A stretch of DNA of 64,000 nt from Gordonia hongkongensis (GTDB lineage: Bacteria > Actinomycetota > Actinomycetes > Mycobacteriales > Mycobacteriaceae): NCBI RefSeq assembly GCF_023078355.1, contig NZ_CP095552.1:2108001-2172000 (forward strand), in the 5' to 3' direction. Positions within the stretch are counted from its first letter, which is position 1. Every line of letters begins with the position of its first letter. Below, piece after piece: positions 20,606 through 29,641 of the stretch. Below the pieces are notes generated by a model. That model did no database searches and was not told the DNA's origin. It saw nothing but the letters and a program-made list of their open reading frames with translations. Both the position numbers and the translations under genes were made by a program.

Positions 20606-21356
20606 TAAACTCGCACCCGCAGTTGCGCTCGAAAGCCCTGCATCGTGAGTCGACGGTGACAGTGCTCCTCGCGCCTGGTGCAGCCTTGCCTAGGTAACAG
20701 CTCAAGTCGCGGCGCACTCGGCGCAGCAGAACTACCGACGCGCCGAGCACCCGTCGGCATCCGGCATGCCAACATTTCAAGCCTTCTCAGAACGGAAACA
20801 CTTGCGGCAACGGTTGGCAGTGACGCCCGCTGGGCATCTCAGATTCCGCCCATCTAGATTGTCAATGACTGCGACGGTCTGGATGTTGGACATAGTTTGG
20901 CGGTAGCGAACCGTCGCACAGAGAAGAAACTCCGATCTGGGAACGGCGCCGGCAAGGTCTGTTGTCGGGACTGGATCGACCTCAACAGACGGAATTGTGT
21001 CGTCGAGTGCAGCGCCGATGACGTCGTCGAATTCAGTCGACCGGCGTGCATATCGAGATTGCGCTCAACATGCTCGTCGCCCGTTCTTCGATCATCTTGG
21101 GCGGACGGTCGCGAACCCTTGGAGCGCCGTGGCCGCTGCATGCATCTCGCGGAGTTCCGCTTTCGATGCCATGACCCGTTCTCAATGGACGCGGACTCGG
21201 CGGCCGGCTAGCGCCTTCGACTGGCGGCGCCAGATCACTCCATGAATGTCAGGGGTCTTCGATATGGTCACCTTTCCAATCAGTTGCAACTTACCTTTGC
21301 GGTTTCTGCGTCGCTTTTAGGATGCAAGCCGCACTCGACGGGAAGAGCGGTACAGA
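20606..21356. other. Non-coding-looking, lower-GC stretch after tRNA-Leu
   Basis: I see no convincing gene in these 751 bases. The open frames are short, lack ribosome sites and show no recognisable family. Base composition is visibly poorer in GC than the flanking chromosome from about 20830 onward. I found no second copy of the tRNA 3' end and no integrase. It may hold the promoter of the membrane protein gene at 21357. Confidence 0.5.
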
Positions 21357-22832
21357 ATGACTCGAACAAGAGCGCAACGTCTGCTATTGACGATGATCGC
21401 TCTACTTTGTCTGCGTTTTGGATTCCTACGACCGCGTCTAGAACGAAGAAAAAAGCCTTGCGCCGATGAAGCCCGTCTCGAGGCCCGAAGACTGTCAGCG
21501 GAAGCCAGGCGCCACGTCCGCGATCGATTTCGCTCTCGCGTAATCGGGGACGTGATCGGAGCCTTCGTAGTCACCTACGGCGCAGGCTATTTGGTCTGGC
21601 TTTTGGGACACCCGGGGCAGACGGACGCTCAGATGTTTGAGCCGTATCAGTGGGTTCCTGACATCCGACCACACTTAGATGGCCTCGTAACACCTGAGAC
21701 CGCGCGAAACTGGATCGGTATCGCGCTGGCTGCTTCGGTGTCGATAAGCATCACACTGTCGATGCGAAACAAGGGGAGCGAATCCTACATTGAGCAAGCC
21801 GCAATGGCCCTATGGCGACAGTGTATGGATGCGATGACATCGGCGTTAGCATGCGCGTGCGTTGTAGTAATGACAGTCGGTTGGCTTGGTGTGCATGTCA
21901 AGTCAGACGTCGGCGCGATGGTGCTGGCGACTTTTGGGACGATCGCTATCTTCTTGATGAGCAGCATCCTGCTCGATGACTTCAGCTCGGCGAGTCGCTA
22001 CCGCCGCCAGAAAGTACTAGAGCAGCGACTCGACCGACTGCACAAGTGGCGGACAGTCCTGCGAGACAAGGGAGTGCCAAGTGTCTCGAACGGCCAGCGG
22101 CATTCCCTTGTCGGCGCCCTCTTCGTTAGGACCGCAGCGGTGAGTGCCCCGTTATGGGTGGGCGTTGTACTGTATGTCTCAGTCGTGAGGGTGCTTCGGG
22201 ATCAGGCGATGGCCGGGAGTTACCTCTGGCAAACGGCGATACTCGTACCCACCGTCGTCACATTCTTTCTGTTTGTGATCGGATTCTGCGCTCTTACATC
22301 CTGGTCATCATTCAACACGAAGAGAATGAAGCTGCATTTTGTGTTGCAGCCATTCGCAGCCTGGATTCTTTGGGGTAGCGTAGCCCTGCCGACTACCATG
22401 GTCGCAGCCGTAGAGCGCGGGATCTCCTCTGGCGCATTTGTCGGTTTTCTGCTATTCGGTCTCCCACTAGCAATACTCAGTCTTTTTAGAGTTTCACGGG
22501 CCGGCAAGGTTCACCTACGCCGACGTCGGCTGTATCAGTTGGCCGTATGGTTCTCGCTGCCCGTTTGGGTACGAGTTCACGCGAGGCTGGACCAATCCGA
22601 ACTGTTGTCACGTGCTGACCTGCAGCGGGAGTCTGCGAACCCCCTATACCGGGCGGTAGATCCGTGCGGAGAAGGCGACCCTGCATCGTCACCGTCTTCG
22701 CATACGATCGCGCGGGCGGCGAGTAGGTCAGTGAAGAAACATGTTCATGGTGGTTGGCGACCAGGCCGGGGCGTTGATGATAAGCCGGAACCCGTGGGTC
22801 GTGATGGCGTGTTCGGGTGCGAGGGTGGTTGA
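21357..22832 (+). CDS. Unrecognised polytopic membrane protein in a lower-GC island
   Basis: This is a 491-residue protein I do not recognise. It has a basic N terminus with an Arg-rich amphipathic stretch (residues 25-60) and about eight membrane helices: near 65-85, 120-137, 158-175, 183-203, 256-275, 288-310, 325-345 and 352-370. A cytoplasmic basic segment lies between helices 4 and 5, and a disordered Ser/Arg-rich C-terminal tail follows. ATG 21357 has GGAAGAG nine bases upstream. Codon choice (ATT, TTT, CTA and AGC use) is unlike the flanking genes, which suggests horizontal transfer. The last 50 or so residues may be read-through into junction DNA. No partner gene is evident. Confidence 0.6.
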   Translation: MTRTRAQRLLLTMIALLCLRFGFLRPRLERRKKPCADEARLEARRLSAEARRHVRDRFRSRVIGDVIGAFVVTYGAGYLVWLLGHPGQTDAQMFEPYQWVPDIRPHLDGLVTPETARNWIGIALAASVSISITLSMRNKGSESYIEQAAMALWRQCMDAMTSALACACVVVMTVGWLGVHVKSDVGAMVLATFGTIAIFLMSSILLDDFSSASRYRRQKVLEQRLDRLHKWRTVLRDKGVPSVSNGQRHSLVGALFVRTAAVSAPLWVGVVLYVSVVRVLRDQAMAGSYLWQTAILVPTVVTFFLFVIGFCALTSWSSFNTKRMKLHFVLQPFAAWILWGSVALPTTMVAAVERGISSGAFVGFLLFGLPLAILSLFRVSRAGKVHLRRRRLYQLAVWFSLPVWVRVHARLDQSELLSRADLQRESANPLYRAVDPCGEGDPASSPSSHTIARAASRSVKKHVHGGWRPGRGVDDKPEPVGRDGVFGCEGG

Positions 22833-22960
22833 GAGTCCATGCGGCGAGGGCTCATGGCTCGTGTAGGTCGCGCGAGCGGGCGTTGGCTCGGGGGCTTCAT
22901 GAGCGCTATAAGCAGGGTGTGGGCTTCGGTACTGCACCGCTGTGCATTAGGCGGCCCATT

Positions 22961-23179
22961 GTGAACCCAGACGGCTATCGCGACCGTCTGTTGGCCGGCA
23001 GCGATGGCGTCACCCTCACGGCTGTCGACGTGACCACCGGCGAGGTCGCGTGGACAGCACCGTTCCTCGCCATCGATTTCGACGCGGATGCGTTAGTCAC
23101 CGGCAAAGCACTCGAGCCCTACGGCGACGGGTGGATCTTCTCGTCGGACCGTCGAATGATCGGGCTCGCGCCGCTCTGA
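22961..23179 (+). pseudogene. C-terminal remnant of a PQQ-like beta-propeller protein
   Basis: The 72 codons from GTG 22961 read VNPDGYRDRLLAGSDGVTLTAVDVTTGEVAWTAP, then a last propeller blade ending DGWIFSSDRRMIGLAPL. The pattern 'L.A.D..TGE..W' is the blade signature of PQQ/WD-like repeat proteins. Normal members have several blades and a membrane or signal segment; here everything upstream is missing and replaced by lower-GC DNA. I read it as a stump left by the insertion or deletion that made the island. High-GC codon use resumes exactly where this remnant begins. Confidence 0.6.
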
Positions 23180-23180
23180 G

Positions 23181-23465
23181 TCACAGCTCGGCCGAGATGA
23201 CCTCGACCGCGTCGTCGTCGGCGAAGACGATCTGGTGATCGTCGGTCGAGATCGCCCAGCGGCGTAGTCGTGCGGTGTGCTCGTCGTCGATACGGGTCTC
23301 GACGGTGGTGTCGCCGGCCAGGTCCGCGAAGTCGTCGACGACCTCGCCCTCCCTTGTCGAACCGTCGTCGAGCGTGACCCTGACCCGGGCCGCCACGGAG
23401 ACCTCCCCTGGGGCCTCGCCGTCAGCGTGGTCGGCGTCGACCGACTCGTTCTCCGTTGTGCTCAT
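23181..23465 (-). CDS. Small acidic hypothetical protein
   Basis: This is a 94-residue acidic protein. Its N-terminal third is disordered (STTENESVDADHADGEAPGE). The rest looks like a small beta-barrel with the strand pattern AARVRVTLDDGSTREGEVVDDF and HQIVFADDDAVEVISAEL. ATG 23465 has AGGA eight bases upstream. I do not recognise a named family. The high-GC, chromosome-like codon use suggests a resident gene rather than part of the island. It converges with the PQQ remnant, with one base between stops. Confidence 0.65.
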   Translation of the reverse strand: MSTTENESVDADHADGEAPGEVSVAARVRVTLDDGSTREGEVVDDFADLAGDTTVETRIDDEHTARLRRWAISTDDHQIVFADDDAVEVISAEL

Positions 23466-23775
23466 CCGGTTGTCCTGTCCCCTCGGGTGGCCTCCGACGG
23501 TGACTGCGTTGCACGTCGGTGGCACACCATGCGTGGACATCAGTTTATCAAAGATGTCCATTGACAGGATGAAGACGGGGAAGGTGCTGATCGGTGGCGG
23601 AATCCGCGCGGCATCTCGATTCGACGCCGCCGCAGGGTTTTTCCGCCCTGCCGGCGGAACTCCTTAGGGCAGAACGTAATCGGCGGGGGATCAACAATCA
23701 GCCCCGCGGAAGAACAATCGCCAGAGTCCGAAGAATCGGGCTCTGGCGATCAATGTGACAATACGGTGGGCTATA

Positions 23776-24135
23776 TCAGTGTGCGGAGTTGTAGGCCTCG
23801 ACGATGTCGTTCGGAATGCGGCCGCGTGCGGACACCTCATATCCGTTCTCCGCTGCCCAGTCTCGAATCGAGGCATTCACCGACGCACCACTCCCGGCGG
23901 AATTGGTCTTCGTCCGTGCTGATGGCGACCGTCGTCGGCCGCCGACCCGGGTCGATGCCTTGAGTAGTTTCGCGACTGTCACCTTGCCCTGCTCGATCTT
24001 GTCGAGATTGGCCGCGGACACGTCGAGCTCGTAGTCGACGCCGAGCCACGACCACGAAACGGTCTGTGCGTCTTGGGGATCGAGTTCGCGACCGTCCAGG
24101 TCGTCGACAAAGGTCACCGTCTGAATTTTCGACAC
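23776..24135 (-). CDS. lsr2: Lsr2-family nucleoid-associated protein
   Basis: Lsr2 is the actinobacterial H-NS-like silencer of AT-rich and acquired DNA. The 119-residue product shows both domains. An N-terminal dimerisation domain is recognisable by VTFVDDLDGRELDPQDAQTVSW and YELDVSAANLDKI. After a basic RVGGRRRSP linker comes the DNA-binding domain NASIRDWAAENGYEVSARGRIPNDIVEAY, whose RGR motif inserts in the minor groove. The start is GTG at 24135, matching the family N terminus. The usual lsr2 lies near lysS, which is not in this window, so this may be a second copy. It sits about 0.8 kb from the lower-GC island. Confidence 0.92.
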   Translation of the reverse strand: MSKIQTVTFVDDLDGRELDPQDAQTVSWSWLGVDYELDVSAANLDKIEQGKVTVAKLLKASTRVGGRRRSPSARTKTNSAGSGASVNASIRDWAAENGYEVSARGRIPNDIVEAYNSAH

Positions 24136-24246
24136 GCCCCCAACGGTAGTCGATAGACGCGCGGGAAGCATGAACCTGCGCTTTCCCGGTGTCGGGATTC
24201 TCGGCGAATCGTCCGACATCGCGATTACCGAATGCGCAACACGGAG

Positions 24247-25932
24247 TCAATTGCGGCCGGGAATGGCGAATCGGGGCGGTTCGGGATGGCGAATGGATTC
24301 TTCCGGACGTGACGGTTCCGATGTTCTCGACGCCGATGACCGGGAGGCTTCCGGCTTTCGCGTCGGCTTGATGCGGGGAGTCGAGTCGGTTGTCGTCCGC
24401 CGATTGGCCTCCGCGCCGAGTCCGCTGCCCGTCGTGTCGTCGACGCGTAGGCACATCGACCGGATTACGTGGTGCGCGGTCACCAGTCCGTAGGTCATCG
24501 GCAGGCCCAGGGCCGTGACGAGCAGTCTGGTGGGTCGTAGCGGGCTGTCACCGACGATCGACGGCTCGATGACATTGCCTACTTCCCGGATCAAATGCAG
24601 CGCCAACTTGTACGCATAATGCGCCGCGGTGATCGGTTTGCTGACCGTGAGCTCGTCCAGGGACACGGTCTCCCATGGGTCCGCCCCGTGGCCGATGTTG
24701 TGCCCGATGCCGAGAAGGATGTCGAGCGGCGCCCCGCCGAAGATCGGGATCAGCGAACCGAACAACGACGCCGCCAACTCGCCGACCGAGCGGTCCTCCG
24801 CGGGATCGAGCGGAATGAGGTTGTGATGAATGCGGATTCCGCGCATGGCGCCGAGAATTCTGGTGGTCTCGGCCCGGATGCGGGGTGCGTCGGCGGGATT
24901 GTTCTCCTGCGCCTGCGCAGACACATACCGCACCAGCCGGCCGAGTGTGAGCGACCCGATCGGCGTACACGTCTCGACATCCGCCAGGGCGAGGTGGTCG
25001 GCGATATCGGCCACCATCGGCGGGATCGGGATGTCGAAATGCACGGTGTCGCTCGCGCGTCCGGCCAGGGCGCGCTGTTCATCGGTGACGCGTGCGAGGC
25101 ACTGCTCGAGGACCGTTTTCGCGGTGGCGCGCAGCAGGGCCTTCACCGCGAACTCCGACGAGAAGACGAAGGCCGAGATGAGCCAGTTGTAGGTGACGAA
25201 CGGGGCCAGGAAGTCGGCGTCCGTGCCGGCGAAGGGGCTAACGAGGTCGGGGGTCGAACCGGCGAGGACGCGCGCGGGGATCAGGACCGTGGTGAACAGG
25301 TACAGCCACACCGTCTCCACGGCCTGGATGACGGTGATGTTCCCGAGGGGGATGGCCTCGGTGTGCCGGCCGTCGCGGATCTTCAGCAGGTTCGACACGA
25401 GGAGCTGCGAGATCGGGTCGCGGTAGTCGAGTGCGGGATCGTCGTCGTCGGCGCCGAGGGTGAGGGGGTGCTCGGTGACGGCGAGGGTCGACACGTGCAG
25501 ACGGCGCATGTCGCGGTGCGCCGCGACCCGGCTCTGCCTCGCCGCGGCACGCAGAGACGGCGGCAGGACCTCGTACACCGCGTCGAAGACAGAGTCGTAC
25601 ACCACTGCGAGGGTCGTGAAATCGCCGCTTGCGCAGCGTGTCTCGGGGCCCTCAATTGACTTCGGCGTGGGCAGCAGCGGGCGGCTCATGGTCTCGATGC
25701 GCTCGAGTCGCTCGGGGTAGGTCTCGGTCTCCGGGTCGACGGTCGGTGTCAGTTCGTGGACCGGCGTCGCACGCAGGGGTGACGCGGAGAAGGGTGCCGG
25801 GCTGCCGAGCACCGCGGCGGTGCCCGACCCGCCGGCAAGAGTGGGCAACGACATCGCCAGAGTGAACACGGCGAACATCCGCAGAACCCATGGCGGTACA
25901 CCCCGCGCCGCATTGCCCCGACCTGAACTCAT
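24247..25932 (-). CDS. Exported hypothetical protein
   Basis: This is a 561-residue protein of unknown function. A signal peptide or N-terminal anchor is present (hydrophobic VLRMFAVFTLAMSLPTLAGG, residues 16-35, probable cleavage near Ala-Ala 39-40). Two hydrophobic stretches follow at about 200-225 (NITVIQAVETVWLYLFTTVLIPA) and 395-415 (SLFGSLIPIFGGAPLDILLG). A His/Gly-rich segment (LGIGHNIGHGADPWETVS) could bind metal, and the tail after residue 510 is a disordered Arg/Ser/Pro region. Start ATG 25932. Codon use is typical for the genome. Similar long exported proteins occur in Gordonia relatives, but I cannot assign a family. Confidence 0.7.
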   Translation of the reverse strand: MSSGRGNAARGVPPWVLRMFAVFTLAMSLPTLAGGSGTAAVLGSPAPFSASPLRATPVHELTPTVDPETETYPERLERIETMSRPLLPTPKSIEGPETRCASGDFTTLAVVYDSVFDAVYEVLPPSLRAAARQSRVAAHRDMRRLHVSTLAVTEHPLTLGADDDDPALDYRDPISQLLVSNLLKIRDGRHTEAIPLGNITVIQAVETVWLYLFTTVLIPARVLAGSTPDLVSPFAGTDADFLAPFVTYNWLISAFVFSSEFAVKALLRATAKTVLEQCLARVTDEQRALAGRASDTVHFDIPIPPMVADIADHLALADVETCTPIGSLTLGRLVRYVSAQAQENNPADAPRIRAETTRILGAMRGIRIHHNLIPLDPAEDRSVGELAASLFGSLIPIFGGAPLDILLGIGHNIGHGADPWETVSLDELTVSKPITAAHYAYKLALHLIREVGNVIEPSIVGDSPLRPTRLLVTALGLPMTYGLVTAHHVIRSMCLRVDDTTGSGLGAEANRRTTTDSTPRIKPTRKPEASRSSASRTSEPSRPEESIRHPEPPRFAIPGRN

Positions 25933-26123
25933 GCACCCACTACCCGAATAGTCGTCTGATGACCCGGCGACACCGCCGGCGACCGTGCGCCGCCGCGGCG
26001 TCGTGCGTGACCACAGCAGTCCGCGAAGGGAAAGTTAGTCGAACGAAGCTCAAGGTGCGCGGCGAGAACCCCCGCACCGGGTCGGCGAACGGGGATGTCG
26101 GTGCGCCGTGCAACGATTCCGGG

Positions 26124-26882
26124 GTGAGACGTCGAGCGGCACGGTTGTCGGGAGTACTTGCCGCGGTGCCGGTCGCCGTGGTGCTCGTGTCGTGCGTCGA
26201 CGTCGAACCCGGTCCGGGCCTCGAGCGCCCCTCATCCGAGCGCACCCAGCCCATGCCCTCGACGACGGGGCCATCGTCACCGCCGGCTGGTGCGTCGCCG
26301 GATACGCCGCCACCGGCGGTCGGCCGGGAACAGGCCGATCTCGCGTCGCTGCAGGTCAAGGGTCGCGCACCCAAGACCGGATATGAACGGTCGCGATTCG
26401 GGAGGGCATGGGACGACGCGGTCGACGTGCACTACGGCCGCAACGGTTGCCGGACCCGGGAGGACATCCTGCGGCGAGACCTCACCGGCATCACCTTCCA
26501 CGCCGACGGGTGCCGGGTGCTCGCCGGCACACTGGCGGATCCGTACACAGGTACGACGATGCCGTTCACCCGAGGCGAGGACACCTCGGCGCTGGTCCAG
26601 ATCGACCACGTCGTCGCGTTGTCGGACGCCTGGCAGAAGGGCGCGGCCGGGTGGACCGCGGTCAAGCGCATCGAGTTCGCGAACGACCCGCGAAACCTCC
26701 AGGCCGTGTCGGGAGCCGTGAACCAACAGAAGAGCGACGGCGACGCGGCGACCTGGCTTCCCCCGAACAAGTCCTACCGGTGCACCTACGTGAGCCGGCA
26801 GATCGAGGTCAAGAAGTCCTACGGGCTGTGGGTGACGCCTGCCGAACGCGACGCCATGAGTCGGGTCCTCGCGTCGTGCTGA
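26124..26882 (+). CDS. HNH/DUF1524-type nuclease lipoprotein
   Basis: The 252-residue product begins with a lipoprotein signal: RRRAARL, then hydrophobic SGVLAAVPVAVVLVS before Cys27. A Pro/Ser-rich linker follows. The C-terminal domain carries the GmrSD/DUF1524-type HNH nuclease pattern: QIDHVVALSDAWQKGAAGW (catalytic His), then FANDPRNLQAVSGAVNQQKSDGDAATW (Asn and Lys of the motif). It would act outside the cytoplasmic membrane, degrading extracellular DNA for nutrient use or competition. The start is GTG 26124, which places the signal peptide at the N terminus. It is divergent from the exported protein at 24247-25932. Confidence 0.85.
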   Translation: MRRRAARLSGVLAAVPVAVVLVSCVDVEPGPGLERPSSERTQPMPSTTGPSSPPAGASPDTPPPAVGREQADLASLQVKGRAPKTGYERSRFGRAWDDAVDVHYGRNGCRTREDILRRDLTGITFHADGCRVLAGTLADPYTGTTMPFTRGEDTSALVQIDHVVALSDAWQKGAAGWTAVKRIEFANDPRNLQAVSGAVNQQKSDGDAATWLPPNKSYRCTYVSRQIEVKKSYGLWVTPAERDAMSRVLASC

Positions 26883-26914
26883 ACCCGTCGAGCCGCGGGC
26901 GCGCCGGTCGTCGG

Positions 26915-26920
26915 TAGCCT
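26915..26920 (+). promoter_or_regulatory. -10 box of the methyltransferase transcript
   Basis: TAGCCT (TANNNT type) ends eight bases before GTG 26929, with no ribosome site between. This fits a leaderless or very short-leader message. Confidence 0.4.
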
Positions 26921-26928
26921 TGGGGACC

Positions 26929-28481
26929 GTGACCGCGGACCAGGGACGACCCCAGCCACTCGCCGACCGCGCGGATCGTCATCCTCTGTCCGAGCCCGCC
27001 GCCGTGGCGGCCCTCGGTGCCGATCTGCGGTCGGCGGGATACACGAACGACGGTGTCACCGAACTGCTCGGCGAAGGCGCTCACGATGCCCTCGTCCGCG
27101 GCACCTGGTGGCCGGCCCTCGCCGCGACGCGTGATGTTGCCGGCGAGCACCGCCGGCTGGCGACCCTCATCCGACTGTTCCTGCTGGGCTCGGACGAACC
27201 CGAAGCCACTGTCGCGGAGGCGTTTCCGACGACGGGCACGGACGCACTGGTCACGCAGGGCGTGCTGGCCCGGGTCGATGAATCGCTTCTGCGGGCCCGC
27301 CTTGACATCCGTCCGCACGCCGACGACACCCGCGACTACCTCGTGATCGCCGACCAGGATGCCGCGATGCGACCCGGACCCGTTGCCCACGACCACGTCC
27401 TGGGGATCGGCGGCGCGTCGATCTCGCTGGCCCGGGCCGTCATCCGCGAACCCGTCCGCCGCGCTCTCGACATCGGAACCGGATGTGGCATCCAGGCGCT
27501 GCATCTCGACGCGCACTGCGAGCAGATCGTGGCCACCGACACGAACGACCGGGCGCTGGCGCTGGCCGCCGCGACGGCCCGCCTCAACGGGATGTCGTGG
27601 GATCTGCGGGCGGGGAGCATGTTCGAACCCGTCGCGGGGGAGCGGTTCGACCTCATCGTGTCCAACCCTCCGTTCGTCGTCGGCGCGGGCGGGCGGGACT
27701 ACATCTACCGCGACTCGGGCGTCGTCGGAGACGGGTTGTGCGAGCAACTCGTCCGCGAGTTGCCTGCCCATCTGAATCCTGGTGGCACCGCCCAGATCCT
27801 GGCCAACTGGGTCATCCGCGAGGGCGAGGACTGGCCGGAACGGGTCCGCTCCTGGCTCGCCGGCACCGGACTCGACGCCTGGGTCGTCCAGCGGGAGGTC
27901 GCCGACCCCATCAGCTATGTGTCGCTGTGGTTGTCCGATGCCGGTGAGGACGAGGCGACCGCCGCGCGGCGAGGTGCGGAGTGGCTCGAATGGTTCGAGG
28001 CCAACGGCATCGTCGCCATCGGGATGGGCTCGATCACCGCCCGCGCCCCGCTCGACGGTGAGCACCGCGAGCCCGACGTTGTGATCGAGGAGATCACCGG
28101 CGCCGGTGAAGAGGTGACCGGGCCCGAGGCCCAGGCGTTCCTCGCCCGACGGCGCTACCTGCGGGAGACCTCGGACGAACAGCTGCTCGCTCGGCGGCTG
28201 TCGGTGGCCCCGGTCATGCTCGAGGAGCACTCGCTCCCCGGGGACGAGGGCTGGCAACAGGTGTCGGCCGCCGTCCGCCGACCCGGGGGCCCGGCGCCGT
28301 TCTCGGCGTCGACGAGGTCTCACGCGCACTGCTTGCCGGCAGTCGGGGGCAGGTCCCGCTGGGCGTACTGCTCGAACTCCTCGCCGACTTCCACGGCGTC
28401 GACGCCGACGCACTCGCCGAGGCGGCGCTGCCCGTGGTGCGCGAGGCGATCGGCCGGGGGATTCTGTACGAGGCGACGTGA
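26929..28481 (+). CDS. SAM-dependent methyltransferase (HemK/RlmG-like), frameshifted near its C terminus
   Basis: The protein is about 517 residues once repaired. An N-terminal helical domain (residues 1-150) precedes a Rossmann methyltransferase with ALDIGTGCGIQALHLDAH (SAM motif I) and VSNPPF, the NPPY-type motif of enzymes that methylate an exocyclic or amide nitrogen. The substrate is unknown, perhaps rRNA or a protein glutamine. A winged-helix-like C-terminal region follows. The frame breaks at the G run 28285-28289. Beyond it the correct continuation (GVDEVSRALLAGSRGQ to GRGILYEAT) is one frame over and stops at 28479-28481. Adding one G restores it. The start is GTG 26929. Confidence 0.82.
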
Positions 28482-28482
28482 C

Positions 28483-29640
28483 TCAGGCCGGGAAGGTCGC
28501 GTCCAGCGCCGCGGCGAGATCCGCGATGAGATCGTCGGCGTCTTCCAGCCCGACGGAGAACCGCAGATGTCCCCACTCGCGGAACGGTTCGGGGTAGGCC
28601 GCGACCCGTGGGCCGTCGGTGCCGACATGGACGATGAGTGACTCGTCGTGTCCCAACGACACCGCCGAGGTGATCGTCGTCAGCGCCGCGACGAATCGGT
28701 TCTGGGTGGCCGGATCGCCGCGCACCGCGAACGCGATCATGGCCCCGAAGCCGCGGCCGCCGAACTGTCGTGCCGCGAGGTCGTGTTCGGGATGCGACGC
28801 CAGACCCGGGTACCGCACGTAGGTGATGCGCGGGTCGTCGTCGAGGAAGGCCGCGACCCGCTCGGCATTGCGTTGATGCTGGGCGAACCGGAGCGGCAGG
28901 GTGATCGCGCCGCGGGCGATCAGCCATGCGTTGAACGGCGAGATGACCCCGCCGACGTCGACCATCGCCTGTTCCCGGATCTGCGACATCAGCTCCGACC
29001 GGCCGAGCACTGCACCGCCCATGGCGTCGCCGTGCCCGTTGATGTACTTGGTCAGCGAATGGACGACGAGGTCCGCGCCGTCGGCGAGCGGACGGTACAG
29101 AGTCGGCGGCGTGAAGGTGGCGTCGACGAGCAGCAGGGCGTCGGCGTCGGCGGCGATCTGCGCCAGCGCGCCGATGTCGGCGACCTTCGTCGTCGGATTG
29201 GCGATCGTCTCGGCGATCAACATGCGGGTGCTGGGGCGCAGGGCGGCACGGGTTGCGTCGAGATCGCCGACATCGACGAAGGTCGCCTCGATCCCGTACT
29301 TCGTCGGCAGCAGTTCCGACCAGAGCTTCCAGGTGGCCTCGTAGGTGGTGTCGGACACCACCACGTGGTCGCCTGCGGACAGGAACGTGAAGAACACCGC
29401 ATGCAGCGCGGCCACGCCCGAGGCCAGGACGACGGCGTCTTCGGCCTCTTCCAGTGCGGCCAGCTTGTCCTGCAGCGCAACCTGATTGGCGCCGGTGTTG
29501 CGTGTGTAGAACAGTTGCTCGGTTCCCGACCAGCTCATCGCCTCGGGTTCGGGCGGGAGGTGATACGAGTTCGCCATCGTGATGGGCGTCCGCACCGACG
29601 GGCCCGACGAGTCGTTGCCGGCGTGCACGCTGCGTGTCAT
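28483..29640 (-). CDS. Cys/Met metabolism PLP-dependent lyase (cystathionine gamma-lyase/synthase family)
   Basis: This PLP fold type I enzyme of the MetB/MetC/methionine-gamma-lyase family has about 385 residues. The PLP lysine is in VVHSLTKYINGHGD, with SGVAALHAVFF and the DTTYEATWKLW loop upstream and IANPTTKVADI in the middle. The exact reaction (gamma-lyase, beta-lyase or gamma-synthase) cannot be read from the sequence. ATG 29640 lies one base after the stop of the acyltransferase gene. GTG 29652, with GGGAG eight bases upstream, is an alternative start. It converges with the methyltransferase, with one base between stops. Confidence 0.88.
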   Translation of the reverse strand: MTRSVHAGNDSSGPSVRTPITMANSYHLPPEPEAMSWSGTEQLFYTRNTGANQVALQDKLAALEEAEDAVVLASGVAALHAVFFTFLSAGDHVVVSDTTYEATWKLWSELLPTKYGIEATFVDVGDLDATRAALRPSTRMLIAETIANPTTKVADIGALAQIAADADALLLVDATFTPPTLYRPLADGADLVVHSLTKYINGHGDAMGGAVLGRSELMSQIREQAMVDVGGVISPFNAWLIARGAITLPLRFAQHQRNAERVAAFLDDDPRITYVRYPGLASHPEHDLAARQFGGRGFGAMIAFAVRGDPATQNRFVAALTTITSAVSLGHDESLIVHVGTDGPRVAAYPEPFREWGHLRFSVGLEDADDLIADLAAALDATFPA

Positions 29641-29641
29641 C

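Noticed and set aside
22728..22937. Minus-strand frame of 69 codons in the island junction
   Set aside because: The codon pattern is plausible, but there is no ribosome site or recognised domain, and it overlaps the tail of the membrane protein frame. Not enough support.
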